Source of the DNA: Sutterella sp.
Lineage (GTDB): Bacteria > Pseudomonadota > Gammaproteobacteria > Burkholderiales > Burkholderiaceae_F
DNA length: 40,383 nucleotides
Reading direction: 5' to 3'
Assembly: GCA_020025955.1 (NCBI GenBank)
Contig: JAHHRF010000013.1
Coordinates: forward strand, 1 to 40,383
Shown: piece by piece, positions 29,039 to 37,127 of the stretch
How the letters are laid out: each line of letters opens with the position of its first letter
How positions within the stretch are numbered: position 1 is the first letter of the stretch
Translations under genes and position numbers: made by a program
Notes under the pieces: model-generated
What the model saw: the letters and a program-made list of their open reading frames with translations, nothing else
What the model was told of the DNA's origin: nothing
Databases searched by the model: none

Positions 29039-29227
29039 TTAGACCGCCCAAACGATCCCGAGCCCCAAAATGAGCATGAAAAGCCCGACGTTTCGAAGTG
29101 CGCGATCAGGCAAAGCGCGCAAGCGTTCAATCCCTTCTCGATACTGACGCGTAAAAAAGGCCGGCAAAAGGCCTTCATAGACCAAAAACCACCCCAAACT
29201 CAAGAGCACAATTTCCCAACGTTCCAT
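29039..29227 (-). CDS. DUF2065 small membrane protein
   Basis: The 62-residue product has two hydrophobic segments (about 5-24 and 44-61) flanking a short basic loop. GWFLVYEGLLPAFFTRQYREGIERLRALPDRALRNVGLFMLILGL matches the pattern of DUF2065, a small inner-membrane family normally encoded between hflC and hisZ or purA in betaproteobacteria. The function is unknown. Its place behind hflC suggests a link with the HflKC complex, but a strong hairpin separates the two. Confidence 0.88.
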   Translation of the reverse strand: MERWEIVLLSLGWFLVYEGLLPAFFTRQYREGIERLRALPDRALRNVGLFMLILGLGIVWAV

Positions 29228-29250
29228 GACTGACCTTGTTTCTTTTGAAA

Positions 29251-29296
29251 TAAAACGACGAAAAGCGAGGGTCTACGACAACACACTCGCTTTTCG
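29251..29296 (-). terminator. Terminator after hflC
   Basis: A perfect 11-bp inverted repeat (CGAAAAGCGAG / CTCGCTTTTCG) with a 16-nt loop lies just past hflC and is followed by TCGTTTTATTTC on the minus strand. Confidence 0.7.
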
Positions 29297-29318
29297 ACGG
29301 GTTTAAGCCGCTTTGGGC

Positions 29319-30197
29319 TTAGTGCTTCACGCCTTTATCCGACTGGAAGAACTTAAAGAAGTCCGTCGACGGATCGAGCACCATCACGTCCGATTTCTCG
29401 GCAAAGCTCGACTTGTACGCATCGAGACTACGCACAAAGCGGGCAAAGTCCGGATCCAAGGAGAAGGCCTTGGCGTAGGCGGCAGCCGCCTTGGCGTCCC
29501 CTTCCCCACGGATGGTCTGGGCTTCACGGTAGGCTTGTGCCACGATCACTTCGCTCTGGCGGTCCGCTTCAGCGCGGATTTTCTCTGCTTGAGCAGCCCC
29601 CTTACTACGTTCTTCGCTGGCCACACGCTTGCGTTCCGCTTCCATACGGCGGTACACCGACTCGGAAATCTCAGGGGTGAAGTCAACGCGCTTCATACGC
29701 ACGTCCACAATCCCGATACCGACGTCCTTCATACGGCTCTGGAGCATGTCACGGATTTCCACCATGGCGCGCTCACGTTCCGAACTCGTAATCTGGTTGA
29801 CGGTGCGCTTATTGACCACCACGTTTAAGACGTCACGAAGAAGCTGCGAGAGACGGCTCTCGGCCGCCGCTTCGCTTCCCTGGAAACTCACCCAGTAGCG
29901 ACGCGGATCTTCGATACGCCACTTCACAAAGGTGTCGATCAACAGGTTCTTCTTTTCGCTCGTCTGCACCAAGTCGGGGCTCGACAAGTCCAAATTCAAA
30001 ATGCGCTTATCCAAGTAAACGACATTTTGTAAGGGCGGGGGCAACTTCACGTGCAACCCCGGGGTGTTAACCACGGTCTTTAATTCCCCTAAGGCAAAGA
30101 CCAAGGCGTACTCACGTTCGTTGACGGTATAGACACAGGTTTTCGCCAAACCCAGCAACACCACCAAGAACAACATCAATGAACTGACTTTTTTCAT
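29319..30197 (-). CDS. hflC: HflC, regulator of FtsH protease
   Basis: HflC is a band-7/SPFH protein that with HflK forms a large cage around FtsH in the inner membrane, facing the periplasm, and modulates its activity. The 292-residue product has an N-terminal membrane anchor (about 6-23), the SPFH domain with NEREYALVFALGE and PGLHVKLPPPLQNV (about 27-60), the long coiled helix from about 185 (RMEAERKRVASEERSKG and AEKIRAEADRQSE), and a C-terminal hydrophobic-aromatic tail. It begins 21 nt after hflK. Confidence 0.96.
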   Translation of the reverse strand: MKKVSSLMLFLVVLLGLAKTCVYTVNEREYALVFALGELKTVVNTPGLHVKLPPPLQNVVYLDKRILNLDLSSPDLVQTSEKKNLLIDTFVKWRIEDPRRYWVSFQGSEAAAESRLSQLLRDVLNVVVNKRTVNQITSSERERAMVEIRDMLQSRMKDVGIGIVDVRMKRVDFTPEISESVYRRMEAERKRVASEERSKGAAQAEKIRAEADRQSEVIVAQAYREAQTIRGEGDAKAAAAYAKAFSLDPDFARFVRSLDAYKSSFAEKSDVMVLDPSTDFFKFFQSDKGVKH

Positions 30198-30218
30198 AGG
30201 TTTTTTTCTCTGCGAGGC

Positions 30219-31721
30219 TTAGCGGTTAGAACCTAAACGATTCGAACGGTTAAAGGGGTTGGGATTTAACGTCGGGGTGTCGGTGGACTCCGCCGTCGGG
30301 GCGGGGGCCGGGGCACTCCCATCGTGATTCACCACGGGTGCCGTCTTTTTCACGTCCCCCATGAGTTTGTCCAACGGCAAGAACATCAAGCTATTCTTGC
30401 TCCCTTCATCCATATAGACCTTACTCACGTTCTTTAAGACCGTTTCCACCGCATCGATATACATACGATCACGCGTTACCGTGGGGGCGAGCTTGTACTG
30501 GTTGTAGAGCGCCGTAAAGCGCGCAGCATCCCCGTTGGCGGCTTCCGTCACACGGGCCTGATACCCCAAGGCTTCTTCCTTCATACGGGAAGCCGTCCCT
30601 TGGGCCTTCGGGAGCACGGCGTTACGGTACGCTTCACCCAAATTGATTTGGCGTTCACGGTCCTGGCCCGCCTTCACTGCATCGTTAAAGGCGGCCTGAA
30701 CGGGTTCCGGCGGCTGGGCATTTTGAATGGCCACGCTCATGACTTCGATACCGGAGTGGTAACGATCGAGCATTGCCTGCATCGAGCGACGTACGTCGTT
30801 GGCGATTTCGGCCTTGCTTTCAAAAAGGACGCTGTCCATCGTGCGACGCCCCACCACTTCACGCATGGCGGATTCGGCGGCTTGCTGCACCGTAGCATCG
30901 GGCTTACGAAGATCAAAGACGTAACTCTTAGCGCCATCAGGCTTAATGCGGTACTGAACGGAGAAGCTCATATCCACAATATTTTCGTCGTCCGTGAGCA
31001 TTAAGGATTCAGACTGACGGCCCGGTCCCCCGATGTCCACCGTACGCACACTGCTGATGTCGACTAAACGCACATCTTCAATGGGTAGGGGCATATGCCA
31101 GCGGAAACCCGGCTGGGTGGTGCCACTGTACTTACCAAACGTGGTCACGACGCCCACCTTCCCTTCGGGGACGATGTAAAAGCCCGTGGCCAAGTAGCCG
31201 CCCAGGATTAAAACCGTTAAGAACGAGCTCCCCCCTTGAAAGACGCGCATAAAGCCGTCAGCGGGACCGCGCCCACCGCCGTTGCCGCCGCCAAAGCGGG
31301 GACGGTCACTGGGCTTCTTTTCCTTGGGACGAATGGCCCACGGGTCATCGTCCTCGAACTCAGGGCGAGGCTCTTCGGCACGGCGCGCATCGCTCGGGGA
31401 AGCAACCCCAGGCTCGTCGTTTGCGTCCGGGCGCGAAAAGTCATCACGACTCATCAACTTCGAGGCGTTACGCTTAGCACGGGGCTTGGGCGCATCGTCG
31501 TCATCCCCACCAAAGAGGCTCGAGAATTTCTTCCAAATGGCTTCGATATCATCGTTATCGTCGCCCTTCGGGGGCTCGGGACGCTGACGGGGGGCGTCAC
31601 GCTCTTCGTCTCGTCCGGCGTTTTCGTCACGCTCCTGAGAACGCTCAGCGTCCTTGTCGGCACGCTTCTTCTTTTCGTCCTCGTCAGAGCCAGGACCCCA
31701 TTGCGGATCACTTAACGACAT
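30219..31721 (-). CDS. hflK: HflK, regulator of FtsH protease
   Basis: HflK is the partner of HflC in the FtsH-associated cage. The 500-residue product is about 80 longer than E. coli HflK (419). The first 160 residues are very polar and low-complexity (D/E/R/K-rich with a Gly-rich end at 143-151) and include IEAIWKKFSSLFGG, the short conserved cytoplasmic motif. One membrane segment lies at about 164-184, then the SPFH domain with YIVPEGKVGVVTTFGKY, FRWHMPLP, VVGRRTMDSVL, and an Asn/Pro/Ser-rich tail. It begins the hflK-hflC pair. Confidence 0.95.
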   Translation of the reverse strand: MSLSDPQWGPGSDEDEKKKRADKDAERSQERDENAGRDEERDAPRQRPEPPKGDDNDDIEAIWKKFSSLFGGDDDDAPKPRAKRNASKLMSRDDFSRPDANDEPGVASPSDARRAEEPRPEFEDDDPWAIRPKEKKPSDRPRFGGGNGGGRGPADGFMRVFQGGSSFLTVLILGGYLATGFYIVPEGKVGVVTTFGKYSGTTQPGFRWHMPLPIEDVRLVDISSVRTVDIGGPGRQSESLMLTDDENIVDMSFSVQYRIKPDGAKSYVFDLRKPDATVQQAAESAMREVVGRRTMDSVLFESKAEIANDVRRSMQAMLDRYHSGIEVMSVAIQNAQPPEPVQAAFNDAVKAGQDRERQINLGEAYRNAVLPKAQGTASRMKEEALGYQARVTEAANGDAARFTALYNQYKLAPTVTRDRMYIDAVETVLKNVSKVYMDEGSKNSLMFLPLDKLMGDVKKTAPVVNHDGSAPAPAPTAESTDTPTLNPNPFNRSNRLGSNR

Positions 31722-31880
31722 AGGCTGATTACTCCAGAATGAATTCGGATAAAAATTAAGGCGCTAAAGGGCCTTAGTCAGTAATTTGATTGTAACGGTT
31801 TTGCTTTTTCGCATACCGCCTAAACCTCAGGGAATAGGACGCCCTGAAGGTCAAAATCTTTGCTAAATGTATGAGGGGTG

Positions 31881-31917
31881 AAAAAAACGGACGAAAGGAG
31901 TTCCTTTGCGCCCGTCT
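31881..31917 (-). terminator. Terminator after hflX
   Basis: On the minus strand ACGGGCG and AAAGG pair with CCTTT and CGTCCGT (one bulge), followed by seven T. It lies about 25 nt past hflX. Confidence 0.85.
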
Positions 31918-31941
31918 TTTCTCGTCTTTGCTGTCGCCCTT

Positions 31942-33138
31942 TTAACGGCGCTTTCGAACGAGGTAGTTGGTGATGTCATCGTCTTCGAGGCTGCGGCGAA
32001 GCGCTTCCTCGTCGTCTTCTTCATGACTGCCCAACCCTAACTCGACTTCCCAGTCTTCGGGCTCTCGAGGTTGCTTGAGTTCGTCGTTACGCCAAAGGTC
32101 GTTGAATTCCTCAATCACGGCGCGCAGGTTTTCTATCCCCGCTCCCGTCAACGCCGAAACAAAGACGGCTTTGACTTGTCCCTTGTCGTCACGTAAGACT
32201 TCGGGTTCAAACGTCGTGTTGTCAATCTTGTTGTAGACCAAAATCTGCGGCGCTTCGTCCGCTTTGATTTCTTCTAAAACCTTATTGACTTCAAGAATCT
32301 GATCTTCACGCACGGGGCTCGACGCATCCACCACATGGAGCAACAAATCCGCATGCACCGTTTCATCTAACGTCGACTTAAAGGCTTCTACGAGCTGGTG
32401 AGGAAGCCCTCGGATAAAGCCCACGGTGTCGCTTGCGACCACGCTCACGTCGTCCGTGATCCAGCAACGGCGACTCGTTGTGTCCAACGTCGCAAAGAGC
32501 TGGTCCGCGGCGTAACTTTGTGCGCGCGTCAGGTGATTAAAGAGCGTAGATTTACCGGCGTTGGTGTAGCCCACTAAGGAAATGCTCATCACCTCCCCGC
32601 GGGTACGACTACGACGTTGCGTTTGACGTTGTCGATCGAGTTTCTTTAACTGTTGGCGCAACTGCTTCATGCGCACGCCAATCATGCGTCGGTCTAACTC
32701 GATTTGCTTTTCGCCCGGACCCCCGGTCTTCCCTAAGCCCCCACGTTGACGTTCCAAGTGGGTCCAACCGCGTACAAGACGGGTGGAGAGGTGTTCGAGC
32801 TGCGCGAGCTCAACCTGAAGGCGACCTTCACGGCTTTTGGCACGTTGACGGAAAATGTCGAGAATGAGCTGGGTGCGATCGAGCACGGCCAAGCCCGTGG
32901 CCCGTTCAATGTTGCGTTGCTGGGCAGCTGAGAGCGCCACATCAAACACAATCACGTCGGCCTCAAGGTGCTTGGCTTCCACCTCGATTTCTTCGACTTT
33001 ACCTGAGCCCACGAAAAACGCGGGATCGGGTTTGTCACGCTTAGCCTCAAGAAGTCCGACCGGATCCAGGCCGTCGGACTTCACAAGGAGGGCTAACTCT
33101 TCCGCACTGTCTGAATACGTGACGCGTCCTACGGTCAC
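31942..33138 (-). CDS. hflX: Ribosome-associated GTPase HflX
   Basis: HflX is a GTPase that binds 50S subunits and splits stalled ribosomes. From the GTG at 33138 it has 398 residues: an N-terminal HflX domain with the Gly-rich GGLGKTGGPGE (133-143), and the G domain with GYTNAGKS (190-197), DTVGF, NKID and SALTG. The frame continues upstream for 21 codons to the hfq stop, giving S-S-R-A-F-L-V-C-V, which matches the first strand of HflX proteins. No ATG, GTG or TTG exists there, but ATC at 33199-33201 sits 7 nt after GAGGAG. A rare ATC start, giving 419 residues, is likely. Confidence 0.93.
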   Translation of the reverse strand: MTVGRVTYSDSAEELALLVKSDGLDPVGLLEAKRDKPDPAFFVGSGKVEEIEVEAKHLEADVIVFDVALSAAQQRNIERATGLAVLDRTQLILDIFRQRAKSREGRLQVELAQLEHLSTRLVRGWTHLERQRGGLGKTGGPGEKQIELDRRMIGVRMKQLRQQLKKLDRQRQTQRRSRTRGEVMSISLVGYTNAGKSTLFNHLTRAQSYAADQLFATLDTTSRRCWITDDVSVVASDTVGFIRGLPHQLVEAFKSTLDETVHADLLLHVVDASSPVREDQILEVNKVLEEIKADEAPQILVYNKIDNTTFEPEVLRDDKGQVKAVFVSALTGAGIENLRAVIEEFNDLWRNDELKQPREPEDWEVELGLGSHEEDDEEALRRSLEDDDITNYLVRKRR

Positions 33139-33202
33139 GCAAACGAGAAACGCCCGAGACGACTCGACCGCCTCGGTGGAATCAATCTGAAAGACCGCGA
33201 TC

Positions 33203-33442
33203 TTAGTTCTCCTCAGAGAACTCAGGCGGCATCGTCACCGCACGCGTGGGCACCACGGTGCTGATGGCGTGCTTGTAGACCATCTGCGTCACGGTGTTGC
33301 GAAGCAACACGACGTACTGGTCGAAGCTTTCAATTTGCCCCTGCAACTTGATACCGTTGACGAGGTAAATCGAGACAGGGATATGTTCTTTACGAAGAAT
33401 GTTGAGGAAAGGATCTTGAAGAAGCTTGCCTTTTGTTGTCAT
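33203..33442 (-). CDS. hfq: RNA chaperone Hfq
   Basis: Hfq is a hexameric Sm-like protein that pairs small RNAs with mRNAs. The 79-residue product has the Sm1 and Sm2 motifs: QDPFLNILRKEHIPVSIYLVNGIKLQG (about 9-35) and the YKHAISTVVP signature (about 56-65). Its last codons overlap the probable Shine-Dalgarno of hflX, indicating close coupling. The short C-terminal tail ends in FSEEN. The gene is downstream of der with a 319-nt gap. Confidence 0.98.
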   Translation of the reverse strand: MTTKGKLLQDPFLNILRKEHIPVSIYLVNGIKLQGQIESFDQYVVLLRNTVTQMVYKHAISTVVPTRAVTMPPEFSEEN

Positions 33443-33761
33443 TTTTATGTTCTCCAGTCGCTCGCACCAGGTGGGCGTGCCAGGCGACTTTTATTGTATG
33501 GTCAGGTTCAATCCTTACGCGCTAACCGCCTCGCCCAATGGAGGCGGTTGGCAAGACTACTGGCGTTCTCTGACAGAGTCGGCACAGTATCTTGAGTATC
33601 TTAACATTGACCCGCATTTTGCACCAAGGAAGCACAAGGATTTTCACCCGCTTATCCCCCTTGGGATTTGCCCGAATCAATTTTCTTTACAAAAAAAGCA
33701 GGCCAGCGCCCCTCAGGGGGTTTTGACCTGCTCTTGAAAGGAAGTCGAGGGTTAAATCGAC
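33443..33761. other. Intergenic region between der and hfq
   Basis: No gene was seen. It holds the der terminator (33691-33731) and presumably the hfq promoter. A TACAAT is present on the minus strand near 33495, but no good -35 lies at the right distance. Confidence 0.5.
33691..33731 (-). terminator. der terminator
   Basis: On the minus strand GCAGGTC pairs with GGCCTGC (one G-T) around a loop that itself contains CCCC/GGGG, followed by seven T. It lies about 30 nt past der. Confidence 0.85.
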
Positions 33762-35105
33762 TTATTTTTCATCGACGTAGGGGTTGTCCTTCGTGCGCAA
33801 TTCAATACGCAAGGGCGTACCCGCCAAGTCGAATTTTTCGCGGAAAAAGCCTTCCAAATAACGGCGATAGCTCGTGCCAACGTCTTCCAAGGCGTTGCCG
33901 TGAATCACCACAACCGGGGGATTGGACCCACCTTGGTGAGCAAAACGCATCTTGGGACGGCCCCCGCGAGCGCGCGGCGGCTGTTGACGTTCCACCGCTT
34001 CCAAAAGGGCACGGGTGAGTTTGCTGGTCGGAATCTTACGGTACGCTGCCGCATGCGCATCGTCCACCGCCTTCATGAGGTGGTTAAGACCATTACGCTT
34101 CAAGGCGGAAATACGAATCATGCGAGCCCAGCGTAAGAAGTGGAGCTTACGCTCTAATTCCAAGCTGAACATTTCACGCTCGTAGCTATCCAACAAGTCC
34201 CACTTGTTAACGGCCACGACCAAGGCGCGCCCCGATTCCAACACATAACCCGCAATGTGCGCGTCATGGTCAGCAATCCCGTTTTTGGCGTCAATCACCA
34301 AAATCACGACGTTGGAATTGTCGATGGCTTGCAAGGTTTTCACGACGGAGAATTTTTCGATCGCTTCAAAGACCTTGCCCTTCTTACGAAGACCGGCCGT
34401 ATCCACCAATTCATAGGGACGGTCGTTATATTCAAAGTCAACCTTAATGGCGTCACGCGTCGTGCCCGGCATATCGTAGGCAATCAAACGTTCTTCACCG
34501 ATCAAGGCGTTAATGAGCGTGGACTTACCCGCGTTGGGGCGACCCGCCAAGGTCACCTTCAAGCGCTTGGGCGCATCCGGATCGAGATCCTCTTCTTCCA
34601 CTTCGTCCGGTTCGTCTTCAAAACCTTCCAGGGCGAGGTCCAACAGGGCACGAACCCCTTGACCGTGCGCAGCGGAAATCAAGTACGGTTCCCCTAAGCC
34701 CAATTCATAGAATTCGGCCTGCGCCATTTCGGTTAAGCCTTCAGCCTTGTTTACCGCCAAGTAAACCTTACGGTTCATGGTGCGAAGGTAGTTGGCAATA
34801 CGCATGTCGTGCGGGGTTAAGCCCACGCGTGCGTCACAGATAAAGAAGACGATGTCGGCCTCAGCAATCGCGAGTTCCGCTTGGCCTGCCATGGCCTTGA
34901 CAATCCCTTCGCTACGGACGGGTTCGAAACCGCCCGTATCGACCACCAAATAGGGCATCGGACCGACACGGCCCTTGCCGTACTGACGGTCACGCGTGAG
35001 CCCAGCGTAGTCGGCCACAATGGCGTCACGACTGCGCGTCAAACGATTAAATAACGTAGATTTGCCCACATTCGGGCGGCCCACCAGGGCAAGAACAGGA
35101 AGCAT
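33762..35105 (-). CDS. der: Ribosome-assembly GTPase Der (EngA)
   Basis: Der has two tandem GTPase domains and is essential for 50S maturation. The 447-residue product has the first G1 motif GRPNVGKS (9-16), DTGGF and NKAEG, an acidic linker (VEEEDLDPD), the second G1 motif GRPNAGKS, DTAGL and NKWDLLDSY, and a C-terminal KH-like domain. MLPVLALVGRPNVGK is the typical start; a longer frame adds 30 residues unlike any Der and is rejected. It lies downstream of bamB. Confidence 0.96.
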   Translation of the reverse strand: MLPVLALVGRPNVGKSTLFNRLTRSRDAIVADYAGLTRDRQYGKGRVGPMPYLVVDTGGFEPVRSEGIVKAMAGQAELAIAEADIVFFICDARVGLTPHDMRIANYLRTMNRKVYLAVNKAEGLTEMAQAEFYELGLGEPYLISAAHGQGVRALLDLALEGFEDEPDEVEEEDLDPDAPKRLKVTLAGRPNAGKSTLINALIGEERLIAYDMPGTTRDAIKVDFEYNDRPYELVDTAGLRKKGKVFEAIEKFSVVKTLQAIDNSNVVILVIDAKNGIADHDAHIAGYVLESGRALVVAVNKWDLLDSYEREMFSLELERKLHFLRWARMIRISALKRNGLNHLMKAVDDAHAAAYRKIPTSKLTRALLEAVERQQPPRARGGRPKMRFAHQGGSNPPVVVIHGNALEDVGTSYRRYLEGFFREKFDLAGTPLRIELRTKDNPYVDEK

Positions 35106-35149
35106 AACAGTGCTAAAAAGGGAAAAATTCGAGAAATATCGCGAGAAGT

Positions 35150-35186
35150 ATAAAGGAAGGCTTCCCCGTATTCTCGGGAAAGCCCT
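35150..35186 (-). terminator. Possible terminator after bamB
   Basis: On the minus strand GGCTTTCCCG pairs with CGGGGAAGCC (one mismatch) and is followed by TTCCTTTATA. The T-tract is weak, so read-through into der is possible. Confidence 0.4.
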
Positions 35187-35241
35187 CACTTTCACGGTTT
35201 TCTTCTCAGCGTAACGCCCGAGGATTCGGATCCCGAGGGGG

Positions 35242-36390
35242 TTACGGCGTCATCGTGCGGGGAAGCACGCAGTAAAGGTCACCCTTTACGCTCTGAAAGA
35301 GGGCGCCATCCCCATAGGGAACGGGTTCGCCCGATACAGCCCCCGAGAGGCTCTTACGACCAATCACGCGACCGGTCTGAGCGTCCATCACACTCACAAC
35401 GCCTTCGTAGTCCGAGACGGCCACGTTTTGCCCAAAGGGCACGGGCGTGGAGGTGCTGCGGTAAAGAAGTTCGTTATTGTGCCAGATTTGTTCCCCGGTG
35501 TTGCGCGCTAAGGCATGCACCCCACCCGAGGAGTCGGTGACGAAAAAGCCCATCGGCACGCCCACCGGACCGCTCACGGCGTCCACGGGCTTGGCCCACG
35601 CGATGGCGCCATTCTGAGCGCTCATGCAAACGGTTTCACCTTGGAAGGCCGAAGCACACATCAACTGCGGATCCACCCAGGGAGCCCCCACGATGTCGAC
35701 TAAGCGTTCGACTTCCGTAATCCCCTTGGGATCGGCCACCGTCATATCAAAGACGGGCTGACCCTGTACGTTTAAGGCTAACAAACGGCCCGACGCTTGA
35801 CCCACGAGAATCCCAGCGGGCGACCAAGCCAAGGACTTGTACGCGCGAAGCGTTAAGGTGGGCACCTGACCCAAGTAGTGCCAGAGGCGCTGACCCGAGC
35901 CCGCGTCAAAGGCGGTGATGCGGCTGTCGGCCGTCTTCACGACGACTAAGCCGTTGCCAACCAACGGCGGAATCTGGGTGTCGGTCGATAAAGAGGCCGT
36001 CCAAAGGACGTTCCCTTCCGGGTCCATCGTGTGGAGCACACCGTCGTCCGTCACAACCGCTAAGGTCAAGCCATCGGTACCGACGCCTGCGACCACGGGA
36101 CGCTTAAAGGCGGTGGACCAAACAACTTTCCCCGTGGCGCGCTCTAAACGCTTCACGGTCTTGCCGCCGGCGGCATAGATCGCGTTCTGGGTCACCACCG
36201 GCACCAACATCCCGTTACTTTCCCCGACGTTGACGCGCCAAGCGATGTCCACATCCACTTGGGGGTTCGCGACCTTCACCAGATCCACGGGCGCATGCGC
36301 ATCCGACCCGGAGAAAAGCCCGCAACCAGTCAAGCTCATTAAAAGGGTAGCGGCTAAGGCGCCCCCAACCATTCGTTTCATCACCGTCAT
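35242..36390 (-). CDS. bamB: Outer-membrane assembly lipoprotein BamB
   Basis: BamB is a beta-propeller lipoprotein of the BAM complex, which inserts beta-barrel proteins into the outer membrane. The 382-residue product has a lipoprotein signal with L-T-G-C and Cys23, then PQQ-like propeller repeats, for example GKVVWSTAF, NVLWTASLS, GQRLWHYLGQ, GAIAWAKPV and GEQIWHNNE, in which W follows a G-x-x-x-W spacing. The first ATG is chosen because GGAG lies 8 nt before it. It is downstream of yfgM, as in most proteobacteria. Confidence 0.95.
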   Translation of the reverse strand: MTVMKRMVGGALAATLLMSLTGCGLFSGSDAHAPVDLVKVANPQVDVDIAWRVNVGESNGMLVPVVTQNAIYAAGGKTVKRLERATGKVVWSTAFKRPVVAGVGTDGLTLAVVTDDGVLHTMDPEGNVLWTASLSTDTQIPPLVGNGLVVVKTADSRITAFDAGSGQRLWHYLGQVPTLTLRAYKSLAWSPAGILVGQASGRLLALNVQGQPVFDMTVADPKGITEVERLVDIVGAPWVDPQLMCASAFQGETVCMSAQNGAIAWAKPVDAVSGPVGVPMGFFVTDSSGGVHALARNTGEQIWHNNELLYRSTSTPVPFGQNVAVSDYEGVVSVMDAQTGRVIGRKSLSGAVSGEPVPYGDGALFQSVKGDLYCVLPRTMTP

Positions 36391-36416
36391 AAAGGTGTCT
36401 CCAACGTCGTAAAGAA

Positions 36417-37049
36417 TTAGTTAGCCACCGCGCCCAACTTGAGCGAGATAAGGGATAAGAGCTCAGAGGAAGCCCCCTTGTCGTTTAACGCATTTTGCCA
36501 AGCCTGACGGGCTTCATCCGCCTGACCCAGGGCAAAGTACACGTCCCCTAAGCGGTCTTCAATTAAGGCTTTTTCGCTGGGCGTGGGTTGAGCGGCCTTC
36601 AATACCGCTAACGCACGGTCAAACTGCTTTTCTTCCATTAAGAGGCCCGCTAAACGCAAACGCGCCACGGTCTTAAATTCCGCGTAGTCCGACTTGTCAA
36701 CGACCCAGGTGAGTTTGGCGGCGGCTTCCGGATAGGCTTTATCCGCCTCTAAAGCAGCTGCCCCCTGAAGGGCGCCCAAGGTGGCAAACACGGTCGTACC
36801 GTAGTCCGCCTGAAGGCCAGACGTTAACGATTCGACATTGGCGCGATCGTGCTGAGCAATGGCGGCCATGAGTTGCGCATAGATACCCTGCGCTTCCACA
36901 GCCTGCTTATTTTGGTACCACTTCCAGCCGTTGACGCCAGCAAACGCCAAGCAGCCGATGGTAACGAGGGTGGTAATGGTGTTGCCCCATTTCTCCCACC
37001 AGGCCTTCATCTCGTCAATACTCTCTTGTTCTTCTAAGTCGTAAGCCAT
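36417..37049 (-). CDS. YfgM-like TPR protein (ancillary SecYEG/chaperone partner)
   Basis: The 210-residue product has a short cytoplasmic N-terminus (EEQESIDEMKAWWEKWGN), one membrane helix (about 23-42) and a periplasmic TPR-like domain. LGDVYFALGQADEARQAWQNAL near the C-terminus is a clear TPR unit. It corresponds to YfgM, which in E. coli associates with PpiD and the SecYEG translocon. The order hisS-yfgM-bamB-der is conserved across beta- and gammaproteobacteria. It starts 27 nt before bamB. Confidence 0.92.
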   Translation of the reverse strand: MAYDLEEQESIDEMKAWWEKWGNTITTLVTIGCLAFAGVNGWKWYQNKQAVEAQGIYAQLMAAIAQHDRANVESLTSGLQADYGTTVFATLGALQGAAALEADKAYPEAAAKLTWVVDKSDYAEFKTVARLRLAGLLMEEKQFDRALAVLKAAQPTPSEKALIEDRLGDVYFALGQADEARQAWQNALNDKGASSELLSLISLKLGAVAN

Positions 37050-37081
37050 GGTTTACGGGCTCCCTTGTGTAGTCAGTCAGT

Positions 37082-37101
37082 GGGGGACAGCCGTGTCCCC
37101 C
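37082..37101. repeat. Perfect hairpin between hisS and yfgM
   Basis: GGGGGACA pairs with TGTCCCCC around a 4-nt GCCG loop. No T-run follows on the minus strand. It may stabilise or mark processing of the transcript rather than end it. Confidence 0.5.
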
Positions 37102-37127
37102 GTTGATGCAAGTTTTTCTTTATTGCC

